This document shows, in pieces, positions 1-8,035 of a DNA stretch of 64,000 nt (within the stretch, counting starts at the first letter, position 1; every line of letters begins with the position of its first letter). A program made the position numbers and the translations under genes. Origin of the DNA: CAYVIB01 sp964451365 (GTDB lineage Bacteria; Pseudomonadota; Gammaproteobacteria; Pseudomonadales; Cellvibrionaceae); the NCBI GenBank assembly GCA_964451365.1, contig CAYVIB010000006.1:62001-126000 (forward strand), written 5' to 3'. The notes under the pieces are model-generated. The model saw only the letters and a program-made list of their open reading frames with translations, did no database searches and was not told the DNA's origin.

Positions 1-507
1 CGCAATACCCTCGATACCGATTTTCAGAATAATCCCGCCAATCAGGTGCATGATGCCATAGCGTATGCCCGCCCTTCTCGCCTGCTCCGTACCGCCACTC
101 CACACCACCAGCGTGGAAAACAAAGCCATGAATTCCCAGAACAGGAACATGGTGATGAGGTCGCCAGCAAAGGAAACACCCACCGCACCGGCGGAATAAG
201 CCAGCGCGGCGGAAAGCTCGACAGTTTTCGCGTGCCTAAATGCAAACAGCCCACCAACCAGGGTCATCAGGGTAAAAACAGTAGCGAAAAGCCGCCGCAG
301 TTTATCGGCCTGCACCAGTTCAATTTCATAACCGAGAAACGGCATGGTCAGTAGCACACCGTCGGCCAGCGACCAGATCAACCACAAGGCCAATACCGGC
401 ACGACAAAAAGAATAACCGGCCGGCCGCGATGGCCAAACAGCGGCAACAACAGCGCACCAGCAATCAGGATAAACGCGGGAGGCAAAATAAAATCAGGGC
501 TCGTCAT
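1..507 (-). CDS. Mrp/Mnh antiporter D-type subunit (third D paralogue, 3' end off window)
   Basis: The first 169 codons are present; the rest lies beyond the left edge. The protein is a NuoL/M/N-family proton-translocating membrane subunit, and the third such paralogue in this operon. It starts MTSPDFILPP and has strongly hydrophobic helices. The transmembrane glutamate typical of the family is E125, in FLFWEF, equivalent to E140 and E145 in the two upstream paralogues. The ATG at 507 overlaps the preceding 86-residue gene by 14 bp, so translation is probably coupled. It should act in the inner membrane as part of a hetero-oligomeric Na+(K+)/H+ antiporter. Family assignment is firm; the exact subunit role is not, because the C-terminus is missing. 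Confidence 0.85.
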   Translation of the reverse strand, partial: MTSPDFILPPAFILIAGALLLPLFGHRGRPVILFVVPVLALWLIWSLADGVLLTMPFLGYEIELVQADKLRRLFATVFTLMTLVGGLFAFRHAKTVELSAALAYSAGAVGVSFAGDLITMFLFWEFMALFSTLVVWSGGTEQARRAGIRYGIMHLIGGIILKIGIEGIA

Positions 508-754
508 AAAACGTCGCCTTGCGTTTCAATAATAATCCCAGCAGTTTTGCCACCACCACCATGGCCAGGCAACTCAAAAAACCGAACATGGCGTGAAAGC
601 CAAACGCTTCATCCACGAGAAAATAGCCGTGCACGGGCACGAAATACTGCGCGGCCAGGGTCACCAACAAGATAACGGAAAAAATCCGCCACAGCAGTTG
701 TATGGTCTTCGGCCTTACCAGCCAGTGATCCAGCCTGTTGTTTTCGTCATTCAT
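494..754 (-). CDS. Small two-helix membrane protein inside the mrp operon
   Basis: This 86-residue protein has a polar N-terminus and two predicted membrane helices, at about residues 20-40 and 50-77. It ends with a short basic-acidic tail (KRKATFYDEP). Its start overlaps the stop of the upstream D-type subunit by 4 bp (ATGA) and its end overlaps the next D-type gene by 14 bp. It is therefore almost certainly co-translated with the antiporter. I do not recognise a named family. Its position between two D paralogues suggests an accessory or assembly subunit of this Mrp variant; that is inference from context only. Confidence 0.75.
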   Translation of the reverse strand: MNDENNRLDHWLVRPKTIQLLWRIFSVILLVTLAAQYFVPVHGYFLVDEAFGFHAMFGFLSCLAMVVVAKLLGLLLKRKATFYDEP

Positions 755-2229
755 CGGGCATCTCCCACCAAAGTGGATTCCAGCTCCACCACCGGGCCAT
801 TCAACACGAAGAAAAGCAGTGTTAACAACGCTGTAAAACTCAATGCGACAACCATCGGCAAAGGAGCCTCTTTATGATCCTCTAGCGGCGGCTGATCTTC
901 CGGCTTAAAAAACGCGTTGAAAATAATCGGCAGAAAATAAAAAGCGTTTAACGCGGTGGAAATAATCATTACCCCCAGGACAAAATAATTATGCAATTGA
1001 AATGCACCGGCGATGATATACCACTTGGAAACAAACCCCGCCGTGGGCGGCACACCGATCATGGAAAGCGCGCCGATGGCAAACGCCACCATGGTAAAGG
1101 GCATCCTCCGGCCGATGCCGTTAAGTTGCCCGATCTCGGTTTTTTTCGAGGCGATATAAATAGCGCCGGCGGTAAAAAACAACGTTATTTTGGCAACCGC
1201 ATGGGCGGCAATATGTACAGCCGCGCCGATCTCCGAATATGGCGCCAGCGCCATGGCCGCCATCACAATATAACTTAGCTGACTGATGGTTGAGTACGCC
1301 AGCAGGCGTTTTATATTGGTCTGCTGCAGCGCAATTGCCGACGCCGCAACAATGGTAAAACCGGCCAGATAGATCGCCAGGCTTTCCAGCGGCACATTGA
1401 TAAGAAATTCGGTACCGAAAACGTAGAGAACAATTTTTGTCAGTGTAAATACACCGGCTTTTACTACCGCCACCGCGTGCAACAGTGCCGACACGGGTGT
1501 GGGTGCCACCATCGCCGCCGGCAGCCATTTATGGAAAGGCATCACCGCCGCCTTGCCCACGCCGAAAATAAACAGCAATAACAAAACCGTCGACGCCACC
1601 GGGCCCACCGTGCCGACCATAATGCCGCCCAACTGAAAATCCAGCGTGCCGGTCAGGGCATAAGTCCAGATAATCGCCGGTAGAAAAAACAGGATGGACG
1701 TGGAAAGCAGTACGCCCAGATAAACCCTGCCACCCGCTTTTGCCTTGGCGTCGCCTTTATGCGCCACCAGCGGATACGTGGACAACGTCAATACTTCGTA
1801 AAAAATAAACAGTGTCAGCAGGTTTGCTGAAAAAGCCACGCCCATTGCGCCGAACAAGGCAATAGCAAAGCAGGTATAAAAACGCGTTTGGTTTTTTTCG
1901 CCGCCTCCGCGCATATAGCCGATGGCATAGATGGACGTGACGATCCACAAACCGCTGGCAATAATGGCAAACAGGATGGACAGCGGTTCGGTGCTGAAGC
2001 TGAGCGACAAGCCGCTGTAAAGCCTGAAAACCGTGAGGCCGATTGCCTCTCCGGAAGTGAGCCCCGCCAAGACCCGCAACACACAGGTGAAAAGACTTAG
2101 GGCGGTTACCAGCGTGGCACATTCGCGCCAGTTGGGCCACCGCCCCAACCGGCTGATTAGCAGCGCACCCAGCAGCGGAATCGCCAGCGTCAAAAGCAAT
2201 GCGGTGTTCGCGTCAATCATATGGATCAT
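751..2229 (-). CDS. Mrp/Mnh antiporter D-type subunit (second D paralogue)
   Basis: Starting from the ATG at 2229 the product is 492 residues. That ATG overlaps the upstream stop as ATGA; the longer ORF to 2334 lies inside the neighbouring gene. It is a NuoL/M/N-family polytopic inner-membrane protein of the MrpD type. E145 in FIFYEVLTLSTYP is the conserved helix-5 glutamate. PFHKWLPAAM, LLAYSTISQLSY and GVPPTAGFVSKW are family signature segments. It should form one of the proton/cation translocation modules of the antiporter. The sequence is intact and of normal length. Which D-type paralogue it represents cannot be settled by eye. Confidence 0.9.
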   Translation of the reverse strand: MIHMIDANTALLLTLAIPLLGALLISRLGRWPNWRECATLVTALSLFTCVLRVLAGLTSGEAIGLTVFRLYSGLSLSFSTEPLSILFAIIASGLWIVTSIYAIGYMRGGGEKNQTRFYTCFAIALFGAMGVAFSANLLTLFIFYEVLTLSTYPLVAHKGDAKAKAGGRVYLGVLLSTSILFFLPAIIWTYALTGTLDFQLGGIMVGTVGPVASTVLLLLFIFGVGKAAVMPFHKWLPAAMVAPTPVSALLHAVAVVKAGVFTLTKIVLYVFGTEFLINVPLESLAIYLAGFTIVAASAIALQQTNIKRLLAYSTISQLSYIVMAAMALAPYSEIGAAVHIAAHAVAKITLFFTAGAIYIASKKTEIGQLNGIGRRMPFTMVAFAIGALSMIGVPPTAGFVSKWYIIAGAFQLHNYFVLGVMIISTALNAFYFLPIIFNAFFKPEDQPPLEDHKEAPLPMVVALSFTALLTLLFFVLNGPVVELESTLVGDAR

Positions 2230-3704
2230 GGTAACGCGCCTCCGCCGAGCAATTCCGTTGCCGCCAGCGAAGCAACCTTTTCGGTTAAAGACGTATCCAA
2301 ACCAAAATACAGGTTTGCCAACACCAGCAGCCACAGGGGAACCAGAATTGTGGCCGGCGCTTCGCTCCGCTCACGTTGCCCGGGTTCTCCAAACCACCCT
2401 GCTTCAATCACGCGGCCGATATAAATCAACGCCAATAGCGATCCGAACAAAATCACAATCACCACCGGCCACCAGCCCAGCTCCACCGCCGCCAACACCA
2501 GGTACCATTTGCTGACAAAACCGACGGTGGGCGGCACACCGATCAAGCTTAAACCACCAATAACAAATCCCCAAAACGTCAGTGGCATGGTGTGCGCCAG
2601 CCCACGCATATTATTCAGTGTCGCGCCACCCAAACGATAAGCCACGGCGGCAAGCGCCATAAACAAGGCCGCTTTCATCAGTGCGTGGTTAAACACATGC
2701 AACAGCGCGGCGGTTACGCCCAGTGTTGTGCCCATCGCAATACCGAGAACGATATAACCAATTTGCGCAACGCTGGAATACGCCAGCATGCGCTTGATAT
2801 CGTCCTGAAAAATGCTGCTGGTGGAGGCCGTTAATAACCCGATAATGGCCAGCGGCACCAGAATTTCCGTCAGCGGTTGCCGGCCAAAACTGAATTGTTC
2901 ACCAAACACCGTCAAAATAAAACGCAACAACATATATACGGCCACTTTGGTGGCGGTGGCCGACAAAAATACGGTCACGATGGAAGGCGCATAGGCATAA
3001 GCGTTGGGCAACCACAGGTGCAACGGAAACAATGCGAGCTTCAGGCAAATTCCCACCACGATAAACGCGAATGCCGTCAGCACGGTGGGTGACTCCGACA
3101 GCGCCGGCAAACGCTGGGCGAGATCCTGCATGTTCAGCGTGCCGGTCATCATATACAAAAAACCGATACCGATAAGAATAAAAGTCGCGCCGATGGTGCC
3201 CATGATCAGATATTGGTAGGCGGACCAAAGCGCCCGCCGGTTTCGTCCCATGGCGATAAGCGCATAAGTGGAAAGCGAGGAGATTTCGAGAAACACGAAA
3301 ACATTAAAGACATCACCGGTGGCGACAATGCCCAGCAAACCGGCCAGGCAAAGCAAATAGGTAACATAAAAAAGCGTGTGTTGTTCAGCGGGAATTTCAC
3401 TTTCGATACTGGTCTGCGCGGAAAGCAGTACCACTGTGCTCATGGTACTGATAATAATCAACACAAATGCGTTAAGCAGATCGATACGGTATTCAATTCC
3501 CCAAGGCGCATCCCAGCCACCGAGAGCATAGCTGATGACGCCATTACTCAACACCTGCTGCAGCAAAGTCAGGCTGATAATCATCGTCGCCGCGCTGACG
3601 CACATGCTGAACAACCAGGCCAGCCGGCCGCGGTTGATAATCAGGCAGGAAGGCGCCGCCAGCAGTGGCAGAATCACTTGCAATATGGGTAAATGGTTCA
3701 GCAC
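2226..3704 (-). CDS. mrpD: Mrp/Mnh antiporter subunit D (first D paralogue)
   Basis: This 492-residue NuoL/M/N-family inner-membrane subunit directly follows mrpC, which it overlaps by 7 bp. It is the best candidate for canonical MrpD. E140 in FVFLEISSLSTYAL is the conserved helix-5 glutamate. FPLHLWLPNAYAYAPS, RMLAYSSVAQIGY and GVPPTVGFVSKW match MrpD hallmarks. MrpD subunits carry an antiporter-like proton path in the multi-subunit complex. With the E, F, G, B and C genes upstream and two further D-like genes downstream, it belongs to a split operon in which separate D-like proteins seem to replace the large N-terminal part of MrpA. Confidence 0.92.
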   Translation of the reverse strand: MLNHLPILQVILPLLAAPSCLIINRGRLAWLFSMCVSAATMIISLTLLQQVLSNGVISYALGGWDAPWGIEYRIDLLNAFVLIIISTMSTVVLLSAQTSIESEIPAEQHTLFYVTYLLCLAGLLGIVATGDVFNVFVFLEISSLSTYALIAMGRNRRALWSAYQYLIMGTIGATFILIGIGFLYMMTGTLNMQDLAQRLPALSESPTVLTAFAFIVVGICLKLALFPLHLWLPNAYAYAPSIVTVFLSATATKVAVYMLLRFILTVFGEQFSFGRQPLTEILVPLAIIGLLTASTSSIFQDDIKRMLAYSSVAQIGYIVLGIAMGTTLGVTAALLHVFNHALMKAALFMALAAVAYRLGGATLNNMRGLAHTMPLTFWGFVIGGLSLIGVPPTVGFVSKWYLVLAAVELGWWPVVIVILFGSLLALIYIGRVIEAGWFGEPGQRERSEAPATILVPLWLLVLANLYFGLDTSLTEKVASLAATELLGGGALP

Positions 3705-4054
3705 TCGTTATCCCGTTGCTGTATTTCCAGTTCGTCGATGGTACCGTACGCTTCCCTGATGCGCACCACCAGCGCCAGGGCCAGCGCGGTGGTGGCAATG
3801 CCAACAACGATGGCGGTGAGAATAAGAACATGCGGCAGCGGATTGGAATAAAGCGTGATGCCTTCCGCCAGAATCGGCGCCGTGCCGCCTTCCACCTTGC
3901 CGGTACTGATATAAAAGATAAACACCGATGTCTGGAAGATATTCAAACCAATTATCTTTTTAACCAGGTTGCTTTGTGCGATAACGATATAAAAGCCGAT
4001 CATCATCAGGATGATAACGATCCAATAATTGTAGTGAGCGAAGATAAATGTCAT
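3698..4054 (-). CDS. mrpC: Mrp/Mnh antiporter subunit C (NuoK-like)
   Basis: This 118-residue protein has three hydrophobic helices and is homologous to the NuoK subunit of complex I. The segment KKIIGLNIFQTSVFIFYIS, followed by DPLPHVLILTAIVVG-like sequence (here NPLPHVLILTAIVVGIATTA), is the MrpC/NuoK signature. Length is normal for the family. It overlaps the upstream gene by 4 bp (ATGA) and mrpD by 7 bp, so it is translationally coupled. It is an integral inner-membrane component of the Mrp antiporter complex. Confidence 0.93.
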   Translation of the reverse strand: MTFIFAHYNYWIVIILMMIGFYIVIAQSNLVKKIIGLNIFQTSVFIFYISTGKVEGGTAPILAEGITLYSNPLPHVLILTAIVVGIATTALALALVVRIREAYGTIDELEIQQRDNEC

Positions 4055-5007
4055 GTCGCCTGCCCCCGACTGCCCGCCCGACCGGCGAAGGCGAAATAAA
4101 TTGCGATCATCACGGCCGCGACGGTAATGCCCACGCCGAGTTCAATCAGTACGATACCGTAATGTTGCCCCTTCAAGGGGTCCCGCGCCAATACGCTGTA
4201 GTCGAGATAATTTTTCCCATCGAGCAATGAAATCACGCCGACAAGGCCATATATCAACAGCCCGACGGCGGCGCAAACCCTGACCACCGGAAAACCAATA
4301 ATAATTCTGGCGGTACCGAGACCAAACAACATGGCATATAAAATGATGGCCGCGGCAAAAATAACACCCGCCTGAAAACCGCCTCCCGGCCCGTATTCGC
4401 CATGAAACTGTACATACAACGCAAACAATAAAATGGGGGGAATGAGCATTTTACTGACGACACGCAAAATAGTGTGGTCGCGCATGCTCGCCCGGCGCCC
4501 GGGCTCTTCGCGGGAGCGGCTGGAAACCGACACCATCAGCAGCGCCATAACGCCTATACCGGCGGTAAATATCACCGCCACTTCTCCCAGGGTGTCGTAC
4601 GCCCGATAGCTTGCCAGCACCGAAGTAACAATATTGGGAATGCCTATTTCCTCGCCGGACTGTTGAATATAGCGCGGCGCAACGTGCTGATGCGCCGGCG
4701 CGTCGGCGGAACCGAAAGCCGGCATGTCGCGCGTTCCGGCAATCAGCAATGCGCCGGTCACACCAACCAGAACGAGCGCCACCAGCGGCCGGTTATGCGC
4801 GGAATTTCCCTTGCGACCGGTCATGGCCAGCGTCACCAGCATCAGAATGGGCGATATACCCGCACCTACCGCCGCTTCGGTAAAAGCCACATCCACCGCG
4901 TCCATGCTAACGAAAAAGCTGGCGGACAACAGGCCGTAAATACCGGCCAGCATTACCGAGGCAAACAAATCCCGCACCCACGCGATAACGAGTGCCGTGG
5001 TGACCAT
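4051..5007 (-). CDS. mrpB: DUF4040-MnhB fusion subunit of the Mrp antiporter (MrpA C-terminus + MrpB)
   Basis: This is a two-part membrane protein. The first about 110 residues carry the DUF4040 signature (DAVDVAFTEAAVGAGISPI), corresponding to the C-terminal part of MrpA. The last about 140 residues are MnhB (HGEYGPGGGFQAGVIFAAAI). From the first ATG (5007) it is 318 residues. That start removes the beginning of the first membrane helix and has no Shine-Dalgarno sequence. In frame upstream there is only ATA-GAC-ATC-GTA-CTT-GAT-ATC, with ATA at 5043-5041 placed 6 nt after AAGGAG, and a TAA just before that. The true start is therefore probably the non-canonical ATA at 5043, giving 330 residues. 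It overlaps mrpC by 4 bp. Confidence 0.88.
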   Translation of the reverse strand: MVTTALVIAWVRDLFASVMLAGIYGLLSASFFVSMDAVDVAFTEAAVGAGISPILMLVTLAMTGRKGNSAHNRPLVALVLVGVTGALLIAGTRDMPAFGSADAPAHQHVAPRYIQQSGEEIGIPNIVTSVLASYRAYDTLGEVAVIFTAGIGVMALLMVSVSSRSREEPGRRASMRDHTILRVVSKMLIPPILLFALYVQFHGEYGPGGGFQAGVIFAAAIILYAMLFGLGTARIIIGFPVVRVCAAVGLLIYGLVGVISLLDGKNYLDYSVLARDPLKGQHYGIVLIELGVGITVAAVMIAIYFAFAGRAGSRGQAT

Positions 5008-5040
5008 CAGGCACAGCAGCGTGATATCAAGTACGATGTC

Positions 5041-5055
5041 TATCGCTATCTCCTT
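5041..5055 (-). promoter_or_regulatory. Shine-Dalgarno with apparent AUA start codon for the DUF4040-MnhB gene
   Basis: Read on the minus strand: AAGGAG (5055-5050), six nucleotides, then ATA (5043-5041), followed by an open frame running into the downstream ATG at 5007. The hydrophobic residues encoded in between (I-D-I-V-L-D-I-T-L-L) are what the N-terminus of DUF4040 proteins looks like. An in-frame TAA immediately precedes the Shine-Dalgarno, and no ATG, GTG or TTG lies between it and 5007. Confidence 0.55.
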
Positions 5056-5070
5056 TTATATTCAAAGCGG

Positions 5071-5394
5071 TTATTTACATTCAGCGTCGGGAGCCAGTTT
5101 GGGTTCCAGGCCGCTGTGCCGCGCGGCCTTTACCAGGGCATGGCTTGCGGTTGGGCTGGTGAGCAGGATAAATACAAGTATCATGATTAGTTTGAACAGC
5201 ACCAGACTCCAGCCGGCGTGCAGCATCAGCCCGACCAGGATCAATGCGGTCGCGAGCGTTTCCGTCACACCGGCGGCGTGCATGCGGGTGTAAAAATCCG
5301 GAAACCGCAATACACCCACGGCACCGGATACAATCAGGAAACCGCCCAGGATAAAACACAATCCGCTGACAAATGCGATTACTCCGTCGATCAT
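5071..5394 (-). CDS. mrpG: Mrp/Mnh antiporter subunit G
   Basis: This 107-residue protein has three membrane helices. The hallmark of MnhG/MrpG (PF03334) is GAVGVLRFPDFYTRMHAAGVTET, seen here at about residues 25-47, followed by a hydrophobic helix pair and a short charged tail. It overlaps mrpF by 4 bp. It is a small structural subunit of the cation/proton antiporter in the inner membrane. A gap of 27 bp (to the ATA) or 63 bp (to the ATG) separates it from the next gene, the largest spacing in an otherwise overlapping operon. Confidence 0.95.
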   Translation of the reverse strand: MIDGVIAFVSGLCFILGGFLIVSGAVGVLRFPDFYTRMHAAGVTETLATALILVGLMLHAGWSLVLFKLIMILVFILLTSPTASHALVKAARHSGLEPKLAPDAECK

Positions 5395-5663
5395 AAATTT
5401 TCCGCTTCCGTTTTTCTGTTGCTGTACTCAAAGTAACGCAACACGCCGATGACGCTGATAAAGTTGATAAGTGCATAAACGAGCGCGATATCGAGAAAAT
5501 CCGGACGGCCGAACAAAAACCCGATAACCGCAATCAACAGCACTGTTTTAGTGCCAAATAAATTGACCGCCAGAATACGATCGTAAATGGTCGGCCCGGC
5601 AAAGGCTCGCACCAGCGCCAGGACCATCACCACCAGCAATGCCACTGTTGTTGCAGCTAACAT
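5391..5663 (-). CDS. mrpF: Mrp/Mnh antiporter subunit F
   Basis: This 90-residue membrane protein of the MnhF/MrpF family (PF04066) shows the signature LVRAFAGPTIYDRILAVNLFGT at about residues 17-38. DFLDIALVYALINFISVIGVLRYFEY follows near the C-terminus. The conserved aspartates in YDRI and LDIALVYALI are present. Its start abuts the mrpE stop with no gap and it overlaps mrpG by 4 bp. It is a small intramembrane subunit of the antiporter. Confidence 0.95.
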   Translation of the reverse strand: MLAATTVALLVVMVLALVRAFAGPTIYDRILAVNLFGTKTVLLIAVIGFLFGRPDFLDIALVYALINFISVIGVLRYFEYSNRKTEAENL

Positions 5664-6134
5664 CTATTTCTCCAGTCGCCTGACTCGCGAATCCATTTCG
5701 CCCTGTTTTAATTCATCGATTCCGCTTTTGCTAAGGGAGTGTACGGTAACGCTATCTGTTTCCAGGTCAACCACTACTGTGCCCGGTGTCAGGGTAATCG
5801 AGTTGGCATAAATGACCCTGCCCATATCGGTGACCTGGCTCAACGGCAGGGTTTCCATGCATGGGCTTATGGCGTGATTCCCGCGCCAGATCCGTATTAC
5901 CACATCGATATTGCTACTGATCAGTTTTTTTGTCAGCCACCAATAATACGATGGAATGCGCAACGTAAGGTGAACAGGAGTGGATTCATGATCAACCACA
6001 TCCATCCTGTGCGATATTGCAACAACAACAGCAATTGAGAGCGCGGCAAAAAAAAGCATCAACGCGGAATAATGACCGGAGTTAAGAAGCCAGATAAGGG
6101 CTAACAGAATTGCAATGCTGATGGTATGCCGCAT
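5664..6134 (-). CDS. mrpE: Mrp/Mnh antiporter subunit E (first gene of the operon)
   Basis: This 156-residue MnhE/MrpE protein (PF01899) has two N-terminal membrane helices, followed by a cytoplasmic domain with LISSNIDVVIRIWRG, the family motif YANSITLTPGTVVVDLE and the closing VHSLSKSGID. A good Shine-Dalgarno (TGAGG) lies 6 nt before the ATG. This is the first gene of the minus-strand operon, so the promoter must lie in 6135-6570, a stretch largely occupied by a MITE-like inverted-repeat element. The operon should confer Na+ or alkali tolerance or pH homeostasis; that role is known for the family, not shown here. Confidence 0.94.
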   Translation of the reverse strand: MRHTISIAILLALIWLLNSGHYSALMLFFAALSIAVVVAISHRMDVVDHESTPVHLTLRIPSYYWWLTKKLISSNIDVVIRIWRGNHAISPCMETLPLSQVTDMGRVIYANSITLTPGTVVVDLETDSVTVHSLSKSGIDELKQGEMDSRVRRLEK

Positions 6135-6158
6135 AATTACCTCACATTTTAAAACCCG

Positions 6159-6394
6159 TTTTCATATTGTATCCAGGGAGCCTCTGATTAAGTCCCTGTG
6201 GTCTCTGCGCAACCTGGCACGACGCGATTTCAAGGCGGCAATCGCAGGTAATGGCCGTAGCCCTTGGCAAGATTGCCAAGCCTTCCGCTCCTGCTCACGA
6301 CCCTCACCGACATCCATATAGGCGACGCGGAAAGTGCACGCGCCAGGCAGCGCCCTTCGGGGCGCAATCAGAGGCTCCCTAAACAATATGAAAA
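6159..6394. mobile_element. MITE-like element with terminal inverted repeats, upstream of mrpE
   Basis: A 15-bp perfect inverted repeat starting AGGGAGCCTC (6175-6189) and ending GAGGCTCCCT (6366-6380) bounds about 206 bp. Outside it, 12 further bases form a second perfect inverted pair (6159-6170 and 6383-6394), separated from the inner pair by 4 and 2 nt. The interior holds an 8-bp hairpin (CTTGGCAA-GA-TTGCCAAG, about 6264-6281) and no convincing gene. It lies 25 bp upstream of mrpE, in the 438-bp interval between mrpE and the Rap1a-like gene. I infer a non-autonomous transposable element; no transposase is present. The rest of the interval (6395-6572) shows nothing I recognise. Confidence 0.65.
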
Positions 6395-6572
6395 TGAATT
6401 CCATACTGCAAATTCGCGAGGACGGTTTGCGAAACATTTTATAATCGGAGTATCGTCCCCTACCCCGTGTATTTTACAACTTCGATTCACTGTCCGGCGC
6501 TGTTCTTCCACACTGCTCCTGACATTGCTATTTTTTGCAGCGCTATTCATTGCAACGCTAATCATCGCAACG

Positions 6573-7043
6573 CTACCCATCACAACGATAGTGCCGCCGC
6601 AGTACCTGCCGGATAGCGTAATCAGCACCGCTGTTGTCACCGTAAGCATTTTCGTCATCCGCCAGTTTTTCAATAATGCTGTCGAGCGATTCGCCCGCCG
6701 GAAGGCAGTAAGGTCCCACCGTCAGCGCTTCCACCCGCTCCCGGCCTCCGTGCGCTTTGGTGCGCAGGGCGCGCTGCATAAACGGCGAAGGCAGGTCTTC
6801 TTCGTTGACCACTTGATTCGTTCCCGCCAGAAAACCCTGCAGGTAGGCTCTGCATATCGCGCCATTAATATTTTTGTCGTCCGCCGTCTCTTCGCTGGCA
6901 GTGTTCCGCGCGCGATACGCCTTGCAGGCTGCAACGAAATCAACCGCTTTCAACTGCTCCTGGGCAACACATGGCAGACTCAGCAGCACCGGCAAAACAC
7001 TGCCCAGAATAACAAGATAACGAACCGATGCTACTGTTTTCAT
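6573..7043 (-). CDS. Secreted Rap1a/Tai-family protein
   Basis: This 156-residue protein has a Sec signal peptide: a basic start, a hydrophobic stretch to about residue 25, and cleavage near CVA-QE. The mature part has four spaced cysteines in the Rap1a/Tai pattern (PF18602): C...ICRAYLQGFLAG...YCLPAG...C near the end. Some family members are periplasmic immunity proteins against type VI secretion effectors, but most are uncharacterised. No secretion gene or toxin is nearby, so an immunity role is not supported here. It lies on the same strand as the mrp operon, separated from it by the MITE-like element. Confidence 0.65.
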   Translation of the reverse strand: MKTVASVRYLVILGSVLPVLLSLPCVAQEQLKAVDFVAACKAYRARNTASEETADDKNINGAICRAYLQGFLAGTNQVVNEEDLPSPFMQRALRTKAHGGRERVEALTVGPYCLPAGESLDSIIEKLADDENAYGDNSGADYAIRQVLRRHYRCDG

Positions 7044-7304
7044 ATCGAACTCCCACGATTACACCAAACACCGCCTGGCACCTTTGGCAATGCGACCGCC
7101 GTGAGGAATACTTTCTCATCGTTGATGTGAAAAACATTGTCGAAAGTGTAAAAAAGTATGGCGGCGGCGCACTCAACGTGTTTTTAGCGTGCGGATATTG
7201 TATCTTTCTGTTGCAAGCGCCCGTCCCGGCCCGTTTCGGCGTCACCTGCCGCTTCCGCTGAAGCCGCGGCTAATGGCTATTTCATTCGAATATAAGAGTT
7301 CACT

Positions 7305-8021
7305 ATGTCTACAGCTCAAATGTGCGTAATTGTCGTGGACGACAATAAAGACATTCGCCAGCTGGTATCACAATTACTGGAGGCCGAGGGCTACCGAAGC
7401 CTAACCGCCAGCGATGGTGACGAAATGTTCGCTCGCCTGGCACAAACCCGGGCAGACCTGATATTGCTCGACGTGATGCTGCCGGGGCGCGATGGTTTCG
7501 AGCTGTGCCGCCAGTTGCGCGCCGACCCGGACATGCCGCCGGTGATCATGCTGACAGCCAAGGATGACGAAGTGGACCGGGTGGTAGGGCTGGAACTGGG
7601 CGCCGATGACTATGTAGTCAAACCCTTCAGCCGCCGGGAACTGCTGGCCAGGATCAAGGCGGTGCTCCGGCGTTCTCATATGAGCGCGTCCCGTATGAGC
7701 CGAGGTGTTTATCACTTTGCCAACTGGCGCTTCCAGCCGGCCCAGATGGAACTTTACGATACCGACTCGACGGTCGTTCCGCTTTCGTCAAGCGAAACGG
7801 AACTGTTGCTGGCCTTTGTCCAGAACCCGCAGATCCCCCTTTCCCGCGACCGCCTGCTGGACCTGACCAAAGGCCGCAACAGCTCCCCGTTCGATCGCAG
7901 TATCGACTCCCATGTCAGCCGTTTGCGCCGCAAGCTGGGCGATGACGCAAAAAAACCGGAAATTATCAAAACCGCCTGGGGCACCGGCTATATCTTTACC
8001 TATCGGGTGGAAGCGCTCTAA
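7305..8021 (+). CDS. OmpR/PhoB-family response regulator
   Basis: This 238-residue regulator has an N-terminal receiver domain with acidic pair D12/D13, phospho-acceptor D56 (LLDVMLP), T84 and K107 (VVKPF). A C-terminal winged-helix DNA-binding domain follows from about residue 140; its last part, SIDSHVSRLRRKLGDD, is the recognition helix region, ending with GTGYIF. It is followed after 14 bp by its cognate sensor kinase. The pair has no adjacent target that reveals its stimulus. The ATG at 7305 lacks a strong Shine-Dalgarno but begins the receiver fold at the expected distance. Confidence 0.95.
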   Translation: MSTAQMCVIVVDDNKDIRQLVSQLLEAEGYRSLTASDGDEMFARLAQTRADLILLDVMLPGRDGFELCRQLRADPDMPPVIMLTAKDDEVDRVVGLELGADDYVVKPFSRRELLARIKAVLRRSHMSASRMSRGVYHFANWRFQPAQMELYDTDSTVVPLSSSETELLLAFVQNPQIPLSRDRLLDLTKGRNSSPFDRSIDSHVSRLRRKLGDDAKKPEIIKTAWGTGYIFTYRVEAL

Positions 8022-8035
8022 GTGAGACGTCGGGT

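Noticed and set aside
4474..5190. 238-codon plus-strand ORF opposite the mrpB/mrpG genes
   Set aside because: Composition is typical of an antisense shadow (rich in R, H, G, Q); the minus strand encodes clearly recognisable Mrp subunits.
6573..7043. Type VI secretion immunity protein
   Set aside because: The fold pattern is Rap1a/Tai-like, but there is no effector or secretion gene nearby, so only the family is claimed.
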